64,000 bases of DNA from Alteromonas sp. C1M14 (GCF_018860965.1 NZ_JAHKQF010000008.1:248001-312000), one strand, 5' to 3'. Positions 46,940 through 56,177 are shown, numbered from the stretch's first letter. Numbers and translations are program-made. The notes: a model not told the origin generated them from the letters alone.

Positions 46940-47042
46940 CTCTCTTACATTAAATACAAATCATACAGTTCGTTTTTTTATCTTTTTGTGTCTTGGGCAC
47001 AAGAGGGTAGGCGGCTGCATGTCTAATAGCAACGAGGTAACT

Positions 47043-47792
47043 ATGAAAACAATAACGATAACAGCGCTGTCGGCTTTGATATGTTCCGGGGTTAGTGCAA
47101 AAGTGTTAATGCAGGATACGGGGGTGAATGTAGGCTGGATGCAAGAAATAAGCAGCGAGTCTGAAGACTCGGGGCAATATAGTCGCAGCGTGATCTCAGC
47201 CCAACATCGAACCGTGGCTGACTGGGGAATGGTGTTTGTTAAAGGACAGATGGAAAACCTTGGTGCAACGAGCGATGATCTCAACGGAGACGATGGGGAT
47301 GTTTGGTTTAAAGCCATGACTACGGTGTATTACAACCTGTCTGATACCGGCGTGATGGGGTGGTACGACTTATTTGTAAACCAAAATCAGAATGTGGCAG
47401 AAGTACATAATGTATTGGGGATCGCCTATAAACATAAATTCCAACAGCTCACTGTCACCGGCGGGGTAGGCATGAATTACTTTTCGGGCCATACGCCACT
47501 GGGCAGCGCAGAAGGGATATTAACACCAGTGGCTCGCATTACCGCCACCTATCCGGTCACCCAAAAGGTCAACGCTTTCGCCCTGATTAATGCCCATCTA
47601 CACCGAGATACCGACGCATTGGCCGGTTCTTTTACCAGTTGGGGGAAAACCGGCCATCAGATTTTAGCTGGAGTCCGTTATACCTTTGCTCCTCAATGGG
47701 ATATGAATGTCACGTATCGCAACTTTAATAATTGGGGCGGGTATGGTGAGGACGGACAAAGTATTGTTACCACTGTGGGTTATCATTTTTAA
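47043..47792 (+). CDS. Outer-membrane beta-barrel protein, Tsx/OmpK-like
   Basis: Probable outer-membrane channel. The ATG after GAGG gives 249 residues with a signal peptide (ITITALSALICSGVSAK), then alternating hydrophobic strands, for example WFKAMTTVYYNLSDTGVMGWYDLFVN and HQILAGVRYTFAPQWDMNVTYRNF, and a C-terminal GYHF ending in Phe, the Bam recognition signal. The pattern recalls nucleoside-specific channel (Tsx) proteins but the match is by eye. It follows the sulfatase-maturase pair by about 100 bp and may let their substrate or product cross the outer membrane. Confidence 0.65.
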   Translation: MKTITITALSALICSGVSAKVLMQDTGVNVGWMQEISSESEDSGQYSRSVISAQHRTVADWGMVFVKGQMENLGATSDDLNGDDGDVWFKAMTTVYYNLSDTGVMGWYDLFVNQNQNVAEVHNVLGIAYKHKFQQLTVTGGVGMNYFSGHTPLGSAEGILTPVARITATYPVTQKVNAFALINAHLHRDTDALAGSFTSWGKTGHQILAGVRYTFAPQWDMNVTYRNFNNWGGYGEDGQSIVTTVGYHF

Positions 47793-47879
47793 CGCCCTAT
47801 TTCGGGCTATAAAGGAGGCCACCGCTACGGGGTTTGCCTTTGTTATTCGACAATATTGGTGGCTTGACCCTATTGGATT

Positions 47880-47911
47880 CCTGACCCATCACCCCCATGC
47901 TATGGGTCAGG
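47880..47911. promoter_or_regulatory. Perfect inverted repeat upstream of gloA
   Basis: CCTGACCCAT and ATGGGTCAGG, perfect 10-bp arms around a 12-nt loop, ending 30 bp before the glyoxalase start. A T-run begins 11 bases later. It could be an operator, an mRNA hairpin or the end of the Tsx-like transcript. Confidence 0.45.
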
Positions 47912-47941
47912 TATTGAAAACGTTTTTTAGGAGCATAAAGC

Positions 47942-48469
47942 ATGGGACGACATTTTGATCAGGCTGAAGGATTGTATGAGCAAAAAGACGAGGCGACGGA
48001 CGGGTATGTGTTTAATCAAACCATGCTACGTATTGCCGATCCGGCTCGTTCATTAGATTTCTACACCCGTGTGATGGGCATGACCTTGCTTAAGCGCTTG
48101 GATTTTCCCGAGATGAAATTCAGTTTGTATTTTCTTACTACGGGAGAGGACTTTGCGGATATCAGCGAAGATCCTGGCGTGCGCACTACCCAGACCTTTG
48201 GGCGTCCAGCCATGCTGGAGTTAACTCATAACTGGGGCGACAGCGCCCTGAACACCCAGTATCACAATGGCAATAGTGAACCTAAAGGGTTCGGCCATAT
48301 CGGTTTTCATGTGCCTGATTTACATGCCGCCTGTGCCCGCTTTGATGAGCTAGGCGTCGATTTTCAAAAGCGCCCAGAAGACGGCTCGATGAACAACATC
48401 GCCTTTATTAAAGATCCAGACGGTTATTGGATAGAAATATTCAATGCCAAGGATCTTGCAGAGCTTTAA
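47942..48469 (+). CDS. gloA: Lactoylglutathione lyase (glyoxalase I)
   Basis: Converts the methylglyoxal-glutathione hemithioacetal to S-lactoylglutathione. 175 residues, the longer eukaryote/Pseudomonas-type form. Seen: [48 protein letters not shown] with metal-ligand Glu, [11 protein letters not shown] with ligand His, and [13 protein letters not shown] with the last Glu. The sequence suggests a Zn-type enzyme, since the longer form usually uses Zn. The ATG has TAGGAG eight bases upstream. It is probably its own unit, closed by the terminator downstream; a link to the sulfatase genes is not implied. Confidence 0.95.
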   Translation: MGRHFDQAEGLYEQKDEATDGYVFNQTMLRIADPARSLDFYTRVMGMTLLKRLDFPEMKFSLYFLTTGEDFADISEDPGVRTTQTFGRPAMLELTHNWGDSALNTQYHNGNSEPKGFGHIGFHVPDLHAACARFDELGVDFQKRPEDGSMNNIAFIKDPDGYWIEIFNAKDLAEL

Positions 48470-48527
48470 AGCCGAAAGGCCCATGACAGCAGATTGGCGC
48501 ATTTTAGGCATAGTTGAGTTACCCAAT

Positions 48528-48556
48528 AAAAAAGGCCAGCATTGCTGGCCTTTTTT
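48528..48556. terminator. Bidirectional terminator between gloA and the TonB receptor gene
   Basis: AAAAAAGGCCAGC and GCTGGCCTTTTTT, a perfect 13-bp stem around ATT, with A- and T-runs on opposite sides. It serves both convergent genes. Confidence 0.92.
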
Positions 48557-48572
48557 GTTATGTCTCAAGCAA

Positions 48573-50834
48573 TTAGAAAAGCATATAGGATACGCTTAGT
48601 TTGGCACTGCGGGGCATGATATAACGGCCATTTGGTGCATCTGCACTTCTTGGATCGCCCTCTGTGATCCCTTGTGAATCGGTAAGGTTATCTACCGATA
48701 ATTGTAAGGTGAGACCGGGTGTAGGTTCTAGGGTCATTCCCACATCAACTTTTTCATAACCTTCAAGCACTACGGTGTTTTCGTTGTTACCATAGCGGTC
48801 GTCCACCGCGGACACTGTGGCATATAAAGTCATAAACATATCATCACTGATGTCGAAAGCATAACTGGGCGTTACTCGTACCTGCCAGCCTGGTTGACGC
48901 TGGGCTTCGTTACCTTCATTGGTTGCGCTCGCAGTAATCTCCGTCTCTTGAACGGTGGCATTGAGGTTGACTGCAAATCCTGAATCGTGCTCGTAGTTTG
49001 TGTCAAATTCAATACCGTACGCTTGGTTTGTGAGGATCTCCGACGGGCCGCCGGGCACGGCAACAAACGTATCGCCTTTCACTTCATTAGCAAATGCGGT
49101 GGCGAAGAACTGCAATGAGTCATTCATATATTTGTAGCCAAATTCACCCTGAGAGACTTCTTTTATCAGATCTTCACCGCCACTGAAGGCATCCCAGTTA
49201 TCACGGAAGTCGTCAAAGTAGGGCATTTTATAACCCCGATTGAAGCGTAAAAATATGCCGCTAAAATCAGTGAGGGCGTAATTAATACCTGCGGTCCAAG
49301 ATACCTTAGAAGCGTCAAAATCCACCGCTTTGTTTGTTTCACCATCAAGGCCTTCGTCTACCGAATAAGCCACTTCGTGGGTTTCGTGCCGGATCCCAAG
49401 ATCGATTTGAATGTCATCAGATGCGTAATAACTGCTTGTGGCGTAAAATGCCCGAGTGGTCGCATCACCAACAGAGTCAATATCGTAATTCCATCCACAG
49501 CCATCAGCAGAACTGTTACAAGCAATGCCGGTTAACAATTCACCACCTGGCTCTACAACATAATACGCTTGATTTCCGATGCTCCACCAATCGTTAGATT
49601 TGGTGGTGGCGGTGTAGATACCAAAAGAGGTATCAATATCGCCCCATTGTTTGGAGACAGCAAAATCGTTGGTAAATGCAAAGACATCTTTTAATACTAC
49701 CCAGCGTCCAATTTGTTGTACCGCGGTGTTGCCATCATATTCGGTACCGGTTACCGCGCCTACAGCTGTTGCACCATCATCAGCGACATCCGCCACTGTG
49801 GTGGCTGCGCCGTCGGGTACAAGTCCGTAAGTATTCGCTTGGCCTTGGGTATAATTAAAACGGTCGATAAGGTGCCAGTCATTAGCCAATTCAAGTTTTA
49901 AACTACCACCACTTACATGACCATCCCAGCCACGGCCATTTCCAAAATCGAAGGCTGCTTCTGTGTTGTCTGCGCCATAGTTGATTGTTGCTTGTCGATT
50001 GTTAACCCCAATTTGAGTATAACTGGCATCAACGCCCTCAACATTGAGTGGCGTAGGCAGGTACCAAGTACCGTGATCATCGGTTTGGCGGGTATATAGA
50101 TTCAGTTCACCACGTTCAAATACTTTGGTGATATTTAGGGTAACTTGATGTCCTTGTTCTGATTGAAAGCCGGCATCGCGAATACCCGGAGAGCTTTTTA
50201 CATAGCCTCCGACCATATAGTAAAGGTCTTCATCTAATGCGCCGCTCATCACCACATCGACTCGGTTCAAGCCGTAGTCAGAGGTAGTATACTTGGCCAA
50301 GGCTTCGGTATATTCACTACCACGTTTTAATCTGAAATTCGTAGTTAGGCCCGGTTGACCATTGCTTACAACCGGATTGGGGCCTCCACGTAAAGCTTCC
50401 ATGGTTTCGATGGTTTCATCAAGGCGAAACATCTGGGAGTTTTCGAGAAATGATAGAGTAGGGGCCGGATAAATGGGTGAACCTTCTAAGCTAATTGTTA
50501 AGAAGGGAGCATCGCCACCACCGGGAAAGCCACGTACAAAAACGTTAGCCCCAGATTCACCTCCCGAACTCTCCGACCACACCCCAGGGATTGCTTTAAA
50601 AAGATCCGCGGTACTTTTAGGGGCGAGGCGCGAAATATCGTCGGCATCGATGTTGGTCACGGCAAAACTCGCATCAATCTTTCGAATACCTGCTCCGCCG
50701 GGCGTGCCACTAACCACAATGACTTCGGTATTGGCATCGTCAGTTGTAGGCGTTTGTTGGGCAAATACCGTAGGTGCATTAAGGGCAATGCATACAGCAC
50801 TGCTTAACAGGGTAATGCGAAAAGAACGGTTCAT
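48573..50834 (-). CDS. TonB-dependent outer-membrane receptor
   Basis: Energised outer-membrane importer. 753 residues with a signal peptide (ITLLSSAVCIALNAPTVFAQ). The plug domain has TEVIVVSGTPGGAGIRKIDASFAVTNIDADDISRLAPKSTADLFKAIPGVW and VFVRGFPGGGDAPFLTISLEG; a 22-strand barrel follows and the chain ends SVSYMLF. The ATG has CAGGAG upstream. The operators of the neighbouring LacI regulator lie in its promoter, one of them filling the space between the -35 and -10. This places it with the MFS-trehalase operon, so a trehalose-containing or related alpha-glucoside is a reasonable ligand. No iron-siderophore genes are near. Confidence 0.93.
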   Translation of the reverse strand: MNRSFRITLLSSAVCIALNAPTVFAQQTPTTDDANTEVIVVSGTPGGAGIRKIDASFAVTNIDADDISRLAPKSTADLFKAIPGVWSESSGGESGANVFVRGFPGGGDAPFLTISLEGSPIYPAPTLSFLENSQMFRLDETIETMEALRGGPNPVVSNGQPGLTTNFRLKRGSEYTEALAKYTTSDYGLNRVDVVMSGALDEDLYYMVGGYVKSSPGIRDAGFQSEQGHQVTLNITKVFERGELNLYTRQTDDHGTWYLPTPLNVEGVDASYTQIGVNNRQATINYGADNTEAAFDFGNGRGWDGHVSGGSLKLELANDWHLIDRFNYTQGQANTYGLVPDGAATTVADVADDGATAVGAVTGTEYDGNTAVQQIGRWVVLKDVFAFTNDFAVSKQWGDIDTSFGIYTATTKSNDWWSIGNQAYYVVEPGGELLTGIACNSSADGCGWNYDIDSVGDATTRAFYATSSYYASDDIQIDLGIRHETHEVAYSVDEGLDGETNKAVDFDASKVSWTAGINYALTDFSGIFLRFNRGYKMPYFDDFRDNWDAFSGGEDLIKEVSQGEFGYKYMNDSLQFFATAFANEVKGDTFVAVPGGPSEILTNQAYGIEFDTNYEHDSGFAVNLNATVQETEITASATNEGNEAQRQPGWQVRVTPSYAFDISDDMFMTLYATVSAVDDRYGNNENTVVLEGYEKVDVGMTLEPTPGLTLQLSVDNLTDSQGITEGDPRSADAPNGRYIMPRSAKLSVSYMLF

Positions 50835-50945
50835 GGTGTGCTCCTGAATCTGTTAGTCAAATCTCAATGAGATTATTGGCTTCGCTGATTGGTGCGTAAA
50901 CATGTTAATATTTTGTGTCTAGGCACGGCATAGATGTAAAATAAA

Positions 50946-50973
50946 AGTTTATGCAAACGATTGCAAGTGTAAA
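50946..50973 (-). promoter_or_regulatory. Candidate promoter of the TonB receptor gene
   Basis: Toward the receptor: TTTACA, a 16-bp spacer, TAAACT. The spacer is almost exactly operator A, so a bound repressor would block RNA polymerase directly. Confidence 0.55.
50952..50965. promoter_or_regulatory. LacI-type operator A (trehalose regulon)
   Basis: TGCAAACGATTGCA, a LacI-family half-site pair around central CG. The identical 14 bases occur in front of the MFS-trehalase operon at 52182. Its centre is 23 bp from operator B. Confidence 0.8.
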
Positions 50974-50974
50974 T

Positions 50975-50988
50975 TGCAATCGTTTGCG
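50975..50988. promoter_or_regulatory. LacI-type operator B (trehalose regulon)
   Basis: TGCAATCGTTTGCG is the reverse complement of operator A except for one end base. A and B together make a large inverted repeat (GCAAACGATTGCAA and TTGCAATCGTTTGC). Confidence 0.75.
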
Positions 50989-51165
50989 AAATAGTAAGAA
51001 ATGAACAGAAACCTATGCGCAGTCTTTTCTGGCGGGGAATAAGTGGTAGTTAATGCGTTATCCCTAGTTTTGTATTTGTTATGAAAGCGTTGCGTCGGGT
51101 AGGTAGTAATCGCTATAGTTAAGAAAATTCCTTACACCCCATTGCCTTTGAAAGCTGAACCCAAA

Positions 51166-52170
51166 ATGACACTGGCACACCTTGCATCCCTCGCTGGTGT
51201 GTCTACATCCACAGCGTCTCGGGCGCTGAAAGATAACCCGCTGATTAAGCAAGATACCCGAGCGCGAATTCAGGCCCTTGCTCGGCAGCACAACTTCAGC
51301 GTAAATGCTGCTGCAAGTCGCTTACGTACACAAAAAACCAATGTGATTGCGGTGATTTTGAACCTTGTGGATCACACAGAACAGAGTATCAGTGACCCGT
51401 TTTTGTTAAAAATTGTTGCCGATCTGAACCAGGCCTTAAACGCCCGTGGTTACGAAATGTTATTGTCTAACTCCTTTATGGCAACGGACGATTGGGCGGG
51501 CTATTTTATTCGCAGCCAACGTGCTGATGGACTGATTGTGGTGGGGCAGGGGAAAACCACGGATAAGATTGATCAAGCGGCGAGTGCTGGGGTACCTATT
51601 GTGGTATGGGGCGATCCCAAATCCCAGAGTCAATACCCGATAATTGGCGGCGATAACTATCTTGGTGGGCGTTTGGCGACACAGCATCTCATTGAAAATG
51701 GTTGTAAACGTATTGTTTATTTGGGGGATCCAGGTCACGCCGAACTCGGCGAGCGTTTCAAAGGCTATTGCCAAGCCCATAAAACCGCAGGCTTGTCGCC
51801 AGATAAGGCATTGACCATGACCATCGACATCACCAGCAAGGCAGCTTATCAGCGCATCAATGAACATATTCGCGAAAATGGTCTTAACTTTGACGGTATT
51901 GTTGCTGTCAGTGACATGGTGGCTTTAGGCGCGTTAAAAGCACTGAAAGAGCGCTACGTAGGCATTCCTGCTGACGTGGCCATTATGGGGTATGACGATA
52001 TTGCACTGGCAGAATTGATGCATCCCTCTTTGTCCACTATTAGGCAAAATACCCGTTCTGCTGCAGAGCAAATGGTAAGCGAGTTGATAAAACAGTTTAA
52101 TGGTGAAGAGGCAAAATCTACCATTATTGATATTGAATTGGTTGCCCGACGTTCTTCCCAACGAAAATAA
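51166..52170 (+). CDS. LacI-family regulator of the trehalose-type regulon
   Basis: 334 residues from the ATG of MTLAHLASLAGVS; an in-frame TTG adds eight residues. The helix-turn-helix is TLAHLASLAGVSTSTASRALKDNPLIKQDTRARI, the hinge NVNAAASRLRTQKTNVIAVI-like (FSVNAAASRLRTQKTN), then a sugar-binding domain (GLIVVGQGK, IVVWGDPKSQ, RIVYLGDPGHAELGERFKG, DGIVAVSDMVALGALKAL, IMGYDDIALAELMHPSLSTI). Three matching operators flank it, in front of the TonB receptor and of the MFS-trehalase operon, so it should control both. A trehalose or trehalose-6-phosphate effector is inferred from the GH37 gene. Confidence 0.92.
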   Translation: MTLAHLASLAGVSTSTASRALKDNPLIKQDTRARIQALARQHNFSVNAAASRLRTQKTNVIAVILNLVDHTEQSISDPFLLKIVADLNQALNARGYEMLLSNSFMATDDWAGYFIRSQRADGLIVVGQGKTTDKIDQAASAGVPIVVWGDPKSQSQYPIIGGDNYLGGRLATQHLIENGCKRIVYLGDPGHAELGERFKGYCQAHKTAGLSPDKALTMTIDITSKAAYQRINEHIRENGLNFDGIVAVSDMVALGALKALKERYVGIPADVAIMGYDDIALAELMHPSLSTIRQNTRSAAEQMVSELIKQFNGEEAKSTIIDIELVARRSSQRK

Positions 52171-52181
52171 TCCATTGCTTT

Positions 52182-52195
52182 TGCAAACGATTGCA
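52182..52195. promoter_or_regulatory. LacI-type operator C, MFS-trehalase promoter
   Basis: TGCAAACGATTGCA, identical to operator A. It overlaps the -35 (TTGCAA, 52191-52196) of a candidate promoter with a 17-bp spacer and TAGACT at 52214-52219. Flanking AAAGCAA/TTGCTTTT extends the symmetry. Confidence 0.8.
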
Positions 52196-52250
52196 AAAGC
52201 AAAAGTAGCCATGTAGACTGCAATTAATTTCGTTAACAGAGTGTTTACAC

Positions 52251-53510
52251 ATGTCTAGGTTGCGGGTCATTATTGCCATCGCCGTGAGTTATTTTGTTTT
52301 TGCCATCCTGCTAAACAGTGTGGGCACGGTTATTTTGCAGTCCATGGAAAGCTTTGGTGTTTCAAAACCTCAAGCTAGCGCTCTTGAAGGGTTTAAAGAC
52401 TTAACCATTGCGGCTATGTCATTTTTAGTGGCGTCATTTATTCCTCGGGCTGGGTACAAGCTTGCCATGTTCATGGGACTTTCCATGGTGCTTGTGGTGT
52501 GTCTGGCGACTCCCATTATTGCCGAATTTTGGGTAATCAAAGTGTTATTTGCTGTAATTGGTACGGCGTTCGCGCTGGTTAAAGTCTCGGTGTATGCCAT
52601 TATCGGCCAACTCTCAAATTCAACCCGAAGTCATTCGTCATTACTCAATATTGTCGAAGGCATTTTTATGCTTGGGGTGTTATCAGGCTACTGGCTATTT
52701 AGCCTGTTTATCGATGCCAGCAATCCGGCTTCTTTGGCCTGGTTAAATGTATATTATTTACTGGCCGCGCTAGTGTTGTGTGCCGTCCTCATTGTGCTTT
52801 CTTCTCCCATTGCTAAACCAGCCCAAGACGCCCGTTTAGCATCTGAAAGTAATGAGTTTTTAGCCATGCTTAAACTGACATACCAACCGTTGGTACTGAT
52901 TTTTATTTTATCCGTATTTCTATACGTTCTTATTGAGCAAGGCATTGGTACCTGGTTGCCTACGTTTAATCGTGAGGTGTTGGGGTTACCGGTAAATGTG
53001 AGTATTCAAATTACCAGTATTTTTGCCGTTTCTCTGGCTGTGGGTAGGCTTTGTGCTGGTGTGCTGTTGCGCTGGATCCCTTGGTATTTGTTTTTAAATA
53101 TTTGCTTAGTCGGCATGGCGATACTAATGATGGCCACATTACCTCTTGCCAGTGAAGGGGCTGGCGCACAGGTGAAAAGTTGGTTAGATGCACCGGTAGC
53201 TGCTTACATGCTCCCCATGATTGGCATGTTAATGGCCCCGCTTTATCCGGTAATTAATTCGGTGATGCTTAGTGCTGTCGCAAAATCTCAGCATGCACAA
53301 ATGACTGGGCTGATTGTCGTTTTTTCTGCCTTAGGCGGGACCACCGGCTCGGTAATAACCGGCTTTGTGTTTGAACATTTTGGTGGCCATCGGGCATTTT
53401 CGCTGTCGTTGATTCCCATTGTGACCTTGTTGATAACCTTGTTCTTTTTCCGTCGATTTTCCCAACAACAAACCCAGTTAAGCACGCAAGGAGTGACGCC
53501 TCATGCATAA
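52251..53510 (+). CDS. MFS transporter, probable trehalose or disaccharide importer
   Basis: Inner-membrane major facilitator protein, 419 residues and about 12 helices. The N-terminal half is IAIAVSYFVFAILLNSVGTVILQSMESFGVSKPQASALEGFKDL and the later YPVINSVMLSAVAKSQHAQMTGLIVVFSALGGTTGSVITGFVF resembles FucP/TsgA-type carriers. The end overlaps the trehalase start by eight bases, so import and hydrolysis are coupled. The substrate is inferred from the trehalase, not from the carrier sequence itself. Operator C controls it. Confidence 0.87.
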   Translation: MSRLRVIIAIAVSYFVFAILLNSVGTVILQSMESFGVSKPQASALEGFKDLTIAAMSFLVASFIPRAGYKLAMFMGLSMVLVVCLATPIIAEFWVIKVLFAVIGTAFALVKVSVYAIIGQLSNSTRSHSSLLNIVEGIFMLGVLSGYWLFSLFIDASNPASLAWLNVYYLLAALVLCAVLIVLSSPIAKPAQDARLASESNEFLAMLKLTYQPLVLIFILSVFLYVLIEQGIGTWLPTFNREVLGLPVNVSIQITSIFAVSLAVGRLCAGVLLRWIPWYLFLNICLVGMAILMMATLPLASEGAGAQVKSWLDAPVAAYMLPMIGMLMAPLYPVINSVMLSAVAKSQHAQMTGLIVVFSALGGTTGSVITGFVFEHFGGHRAFSLSLIPIVTLLITLFFFRRFSQQQTQLSTQGVTPHA

Positions 53511-55032
53511 TACCGTGGATCAAGCGTGGCGCGGCGCAATTGGCTTTTATCAATCTTCACTATTTAAACGGGTGCAAATGTCTTCGTTGTTTGCCGACAG
53601 TAAAACGTTTGCTGATGCCATACCTAAGGCCCCGTGGAATATCATTCTACAGGCCTATGACCGCGTGAGTAATGGGCCTGACTTCTCATTAAAAGACTTC
53701 ATATACGAGCAGTTCGACATACCCGCGCCAGTGTCCTTGCAGGGCATTCAAACCGCTTCGGATATGCAAGACTATATTCAGCACATGTGGAAAATATTGG
53801 CGCGTCAACCGGACCAAAGTCGACAGGATAGTCTGATCCCCTTACCTTATGAATACATTGTTCCTGGCGGACGGTTTAGGGAAATTTATTATTGGGACAG
53901 TTATTTTACCGCGTTAGGGTTAATCGAAGCCGGTCATGCACAGATGGCCCAAGCTATGCTGAAAAACTTTCTTTATCTTATCGATACGGTGGGACATGTA
54001 CCTAACGGAAACCGAGCTTATTATCACTCACGTAGCCAGCCTCCTATTTTAGGGCTCATGACAGACTTGCTCATTGGTGCGGACAACACGGCCCACCCCT
54101 TGTTTGAAGCCGCTTTGCATGGAATGGAAAAAGAATATCAATTTTGGATGAGTGGTGAAGAGGCCTTAGTGGATGATTGGCAAGCTCATCGACGCGTCAT
54201 GCGATTAGAAAACGGAGCCATACTGAACCGCTATTGGGATGATGACGACTCTCCTCGCCCTGAGTCCTATCGAGAAGACACAGAGGCGGCTAGTCATGTG
54301 GCGCCAGAGCAGCGCGCATCTGTTTATCGACATATTCGTGCTGCATGTGAATCTGGCTGGGATTTCAGTTCGCGCTGGTTTAAGGATCCTCAAGATATCA
54401 CCAGTATCCGCACTACCGATGTGGTGCCGGTGGATCTTAATAGCTTATTGTTTCGTTTAGAGAAGCAATTAGCGCAATGGTTTGGCGTACTAGGCAATGA
54501 AGAAAAACACAATTTTTATGTCACTAGAGCCGATGAACGCCGTAGGGCAATCAATACCTATCTTTATCACGACAGTGAGTCGCTTTATTTGGATTTTTTA
54601 TTTTCCGAGCGCACTAATAGCGAAGTGGTTTCGGCGGCTTGCTATGTACCTTTAGCTGTCGGCCTTGCATCTAAACGCCAAGCCGACGCCATCGCGAAAA
54701 TAACCGAAAGTACCTTTTTACAGGCTGGGGGGATTATAACAACTCCCATTTCCAGCGGGCAGCAATGGGACGCGCCAAATGGATGGGCACCGTTGCAATG
54801 GTTCGCGGTAGAAGGATTAGAACGCTATGGTTACTTAGCACTGGCAGACAAGATTAAAACAAACTGGCTTAGCAGTGTAGAGCGCAAGTTCACCGACAAA
54901 GCTGCCATGCTGGAAAAGTACGACGTGTGTAATACCCAGCAAGAGGCCGGCGGGGGAGAGTACGAAGTCCAACTGGGCTTCGGGTGGACCAATGGTGTAA
55001 CGGCGTTATTTTTAAGCACTCTTCCTGAGTAA
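53503..55032 (+). CDS. Trehalase, GH37
   Basis: Hydrolyses alpha,alpha-trehalose to two glucoses. 509 residues, no signal peptide, so a TreF-like cytoplasmic enzyme. Both family signatures are seen: PGGRFREIYYWDSYF (121-135) and QWDAPNGWAPLQW (near residue 425). The catalytic acid Asp287 lies in SGWDFSSRW, and the base Glu is in GGGEYEVQLGFGWTNG near the C-terminus. It is the last gene of the operator-C operon. A short perfect hairpin (CTCTTCCT/AGGAAGAG, 55019-55039) covers the stop codon; it has no T-run. Confidence 0.96.
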   Translation: MHNTVDQAWRGAIGFYQSSLFKRVQMSSLFADSKTFADAIPKAPWNIILQAYDRVSNGPDFSLKDFIYEQFDIPAPVSLQGIQTASDMQDYIQHMWKILARQPDQSRQDSLIPLPYEYIVPGGRFREIYYWDSYFTALGLIEAGHAQMAQAMLKNFLYLIDTVGHVPNGNRAYYHSRSQPPILGLMTDLLIGADNTAHPLFEAALHGMEKEYQFWMSGEEALVDDWQAHRRVMRLENGAILNRYWDDDDSPRPESYREDTEAASHVAPEQRASVYRHIRAACESGWDFSSRWFKDPQDITSIRTTDVVPVDLNSLLFRLEKQLAQWFGVLGNEEKHNFYVTRADERRRAINTYLYHDSESLYLDFLFSERTNSEVVSAACYVPLAVGLASKRQADAIAKITESTFLQAGGIITTPISSGQQWDAPNGWAPLQWFAVEGLERYGYLALADKIKTNWLSSVERKFTDKAAMLEKYDVCNTQQEAGGGEYEVQLGFGWTNGVTALFLSTLPE

Positions 55033-55053
55033 GGAAGAGCCCTCATTCAAAGC

Positions 55054-56037
55054 CTAATCAAAAGAAATGTAATCGCCTTGGGTGGGAATAACAAATTCTA
55101 CGCCTAGGGTGTTTGCACTGTTGAGTTGTTCTTTAATCACTTTTTTATTGCTAAATCCTGTATCTAGCGAATATTTTATGTGGCTGATAAGTACTTTAAC
55201 CCCCTGCAACGATTGCCCCTTGTTATTAATGCGTGCGAAATCTTGTAAGCTTTGTATTACCAAGCGTGGTGTTAGATGGCCGAAAAGCAAGTTATCAGGT
55301 CGCGCATTGGTGTAAGACGATTCAATGATGATCCCCGTTAGCTTCTTCCCTTCTAAGCGCTGTGCCAATGCTTGCCATAGCGTGGCTAGGTGATCGCTTT
55401 TTTCAATACTATCTGCCCCCGTATCTCCCATACAAAGCAGAGCGCTGTTGTCGTGTTCAATAAGAAACGCGGTAGATAACCGCCCGCCGTGGCTGAGAGG
55501 GAAGGGAGTTACCTGCATACTGGTATTGGTAAGAGGGAGGGATTTACCTTCCTCTAACGCGCGATAAGTATATTTTTTTAGGGTGGGCTCTACCCCTGAA
55601 TCGGCAAAGTTAGGCCAGGCACGCCAGTTAAAGTAGTTATCTTGTAAATCGGCGATGACGCTGGGGAACGCATAAATAGGTTTTTTGCTATCATCCACAG
55701 ACGCAATGACAAGGCCGGCAACGTGATCTAAGTGGCTATGACTAATGAGGTAGCCTTTGATGTGGGATTTAATGATTGTGCCTATGGAGGCTTGTTGCCC
55801 TGAAGATGGGGCGATGATGCTGTTAAAGCTGTCCTGCTGTAGGGCCACGCTTACACCGTTTACTAACGTACCGGCATCACACATAACACCACGATCATCT
55901 CCTTTGGGAGAGATGAAAAAGGCGGTGAGGTTACCGTCGCTAATACCGCCATTGACACCAAGGGCGACAACATCGAAGCCACTTTGGCCATAGCTGTGCA
56001 TTGAAAAGAGTGAACAGATAAAAAGAAAAATACGCAT
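55054..56037 (-). CDS. Exported class II 3',5'-cyclic-nucleotide phosphodiesterase
   Basis: Periplasmic cyclic AMP phosphodiesterase of the CpdP/PDE1-type metallo-beta-lactamase fold (PDEase class II). 327 residues from the ATG of MRIFLFICSLFSMHSYGQS, a clear signal peptide; an earlier in-frame ATG adds 11 residues. Seen: FDVVALGVNGGISDGNLTAFFIS, the zinc motif SHSHLDHVAGLVIAS with HxHxDH, FPLSHGGRLSTAFLIE, CMGDTGADS, and VLISHIKYSLD. Vibrio fischeri CpdP lets cells use extracellular cAMP. It is convergent with trehalase and not obviously part of that regulon. Confidence 0.88.
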   Translation of the reverse strand: MRIFLFICSLFSMHSYGQSGFDVVALGVNGGISDGNLTAFFISPKGDDRGVMCDAGTLVNGVSVALQQDSFNSIIAPSSGQQASIGTIIKSHIKGYLISHSHLDHVAGLVIASVDDSKKPIYAFPSVIADLQDNYFNWRAWPNFADSGVEPTLKKYTYRALEEGKSLPLTNTSMQVTPFPLSHGGRLSTAFLIEHDNSALLCMGDTGADSIEKSDHLATLWQALAQRLEGKKLTGIIIESSYTNARPDNLLFGHLTPRLVIQSLQDFARINNKGQSLQGVKVLISHIKYSLDTGFSNKKVIKEQLNSANTLGVEFVIPTQGDYISFD

Positions 56038-56177
56038 CGGGCTAGGTGATATCCAGGTAAGAACGTGCATCAAGGGAATGCTTCATGCACAAAAAATTTA
56101 GCCACTATGGTTAGGGATTTTTTCTGTTAAGTCCAGCTTTCCCTAAGTAAATCTAGGTCTAACAAGAGGGCAATGGT

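Larger units (their letters stand above)
50835..51165. other. Divergent control region: TonB receptor and LacI regulator
   Basis: 331 bp. It holds two operators (50952-50965 and 50975-50988) and the receptor promoter. The rest, toward lacI, shows no ORF or strong hairpin. Confidence 0.7.
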
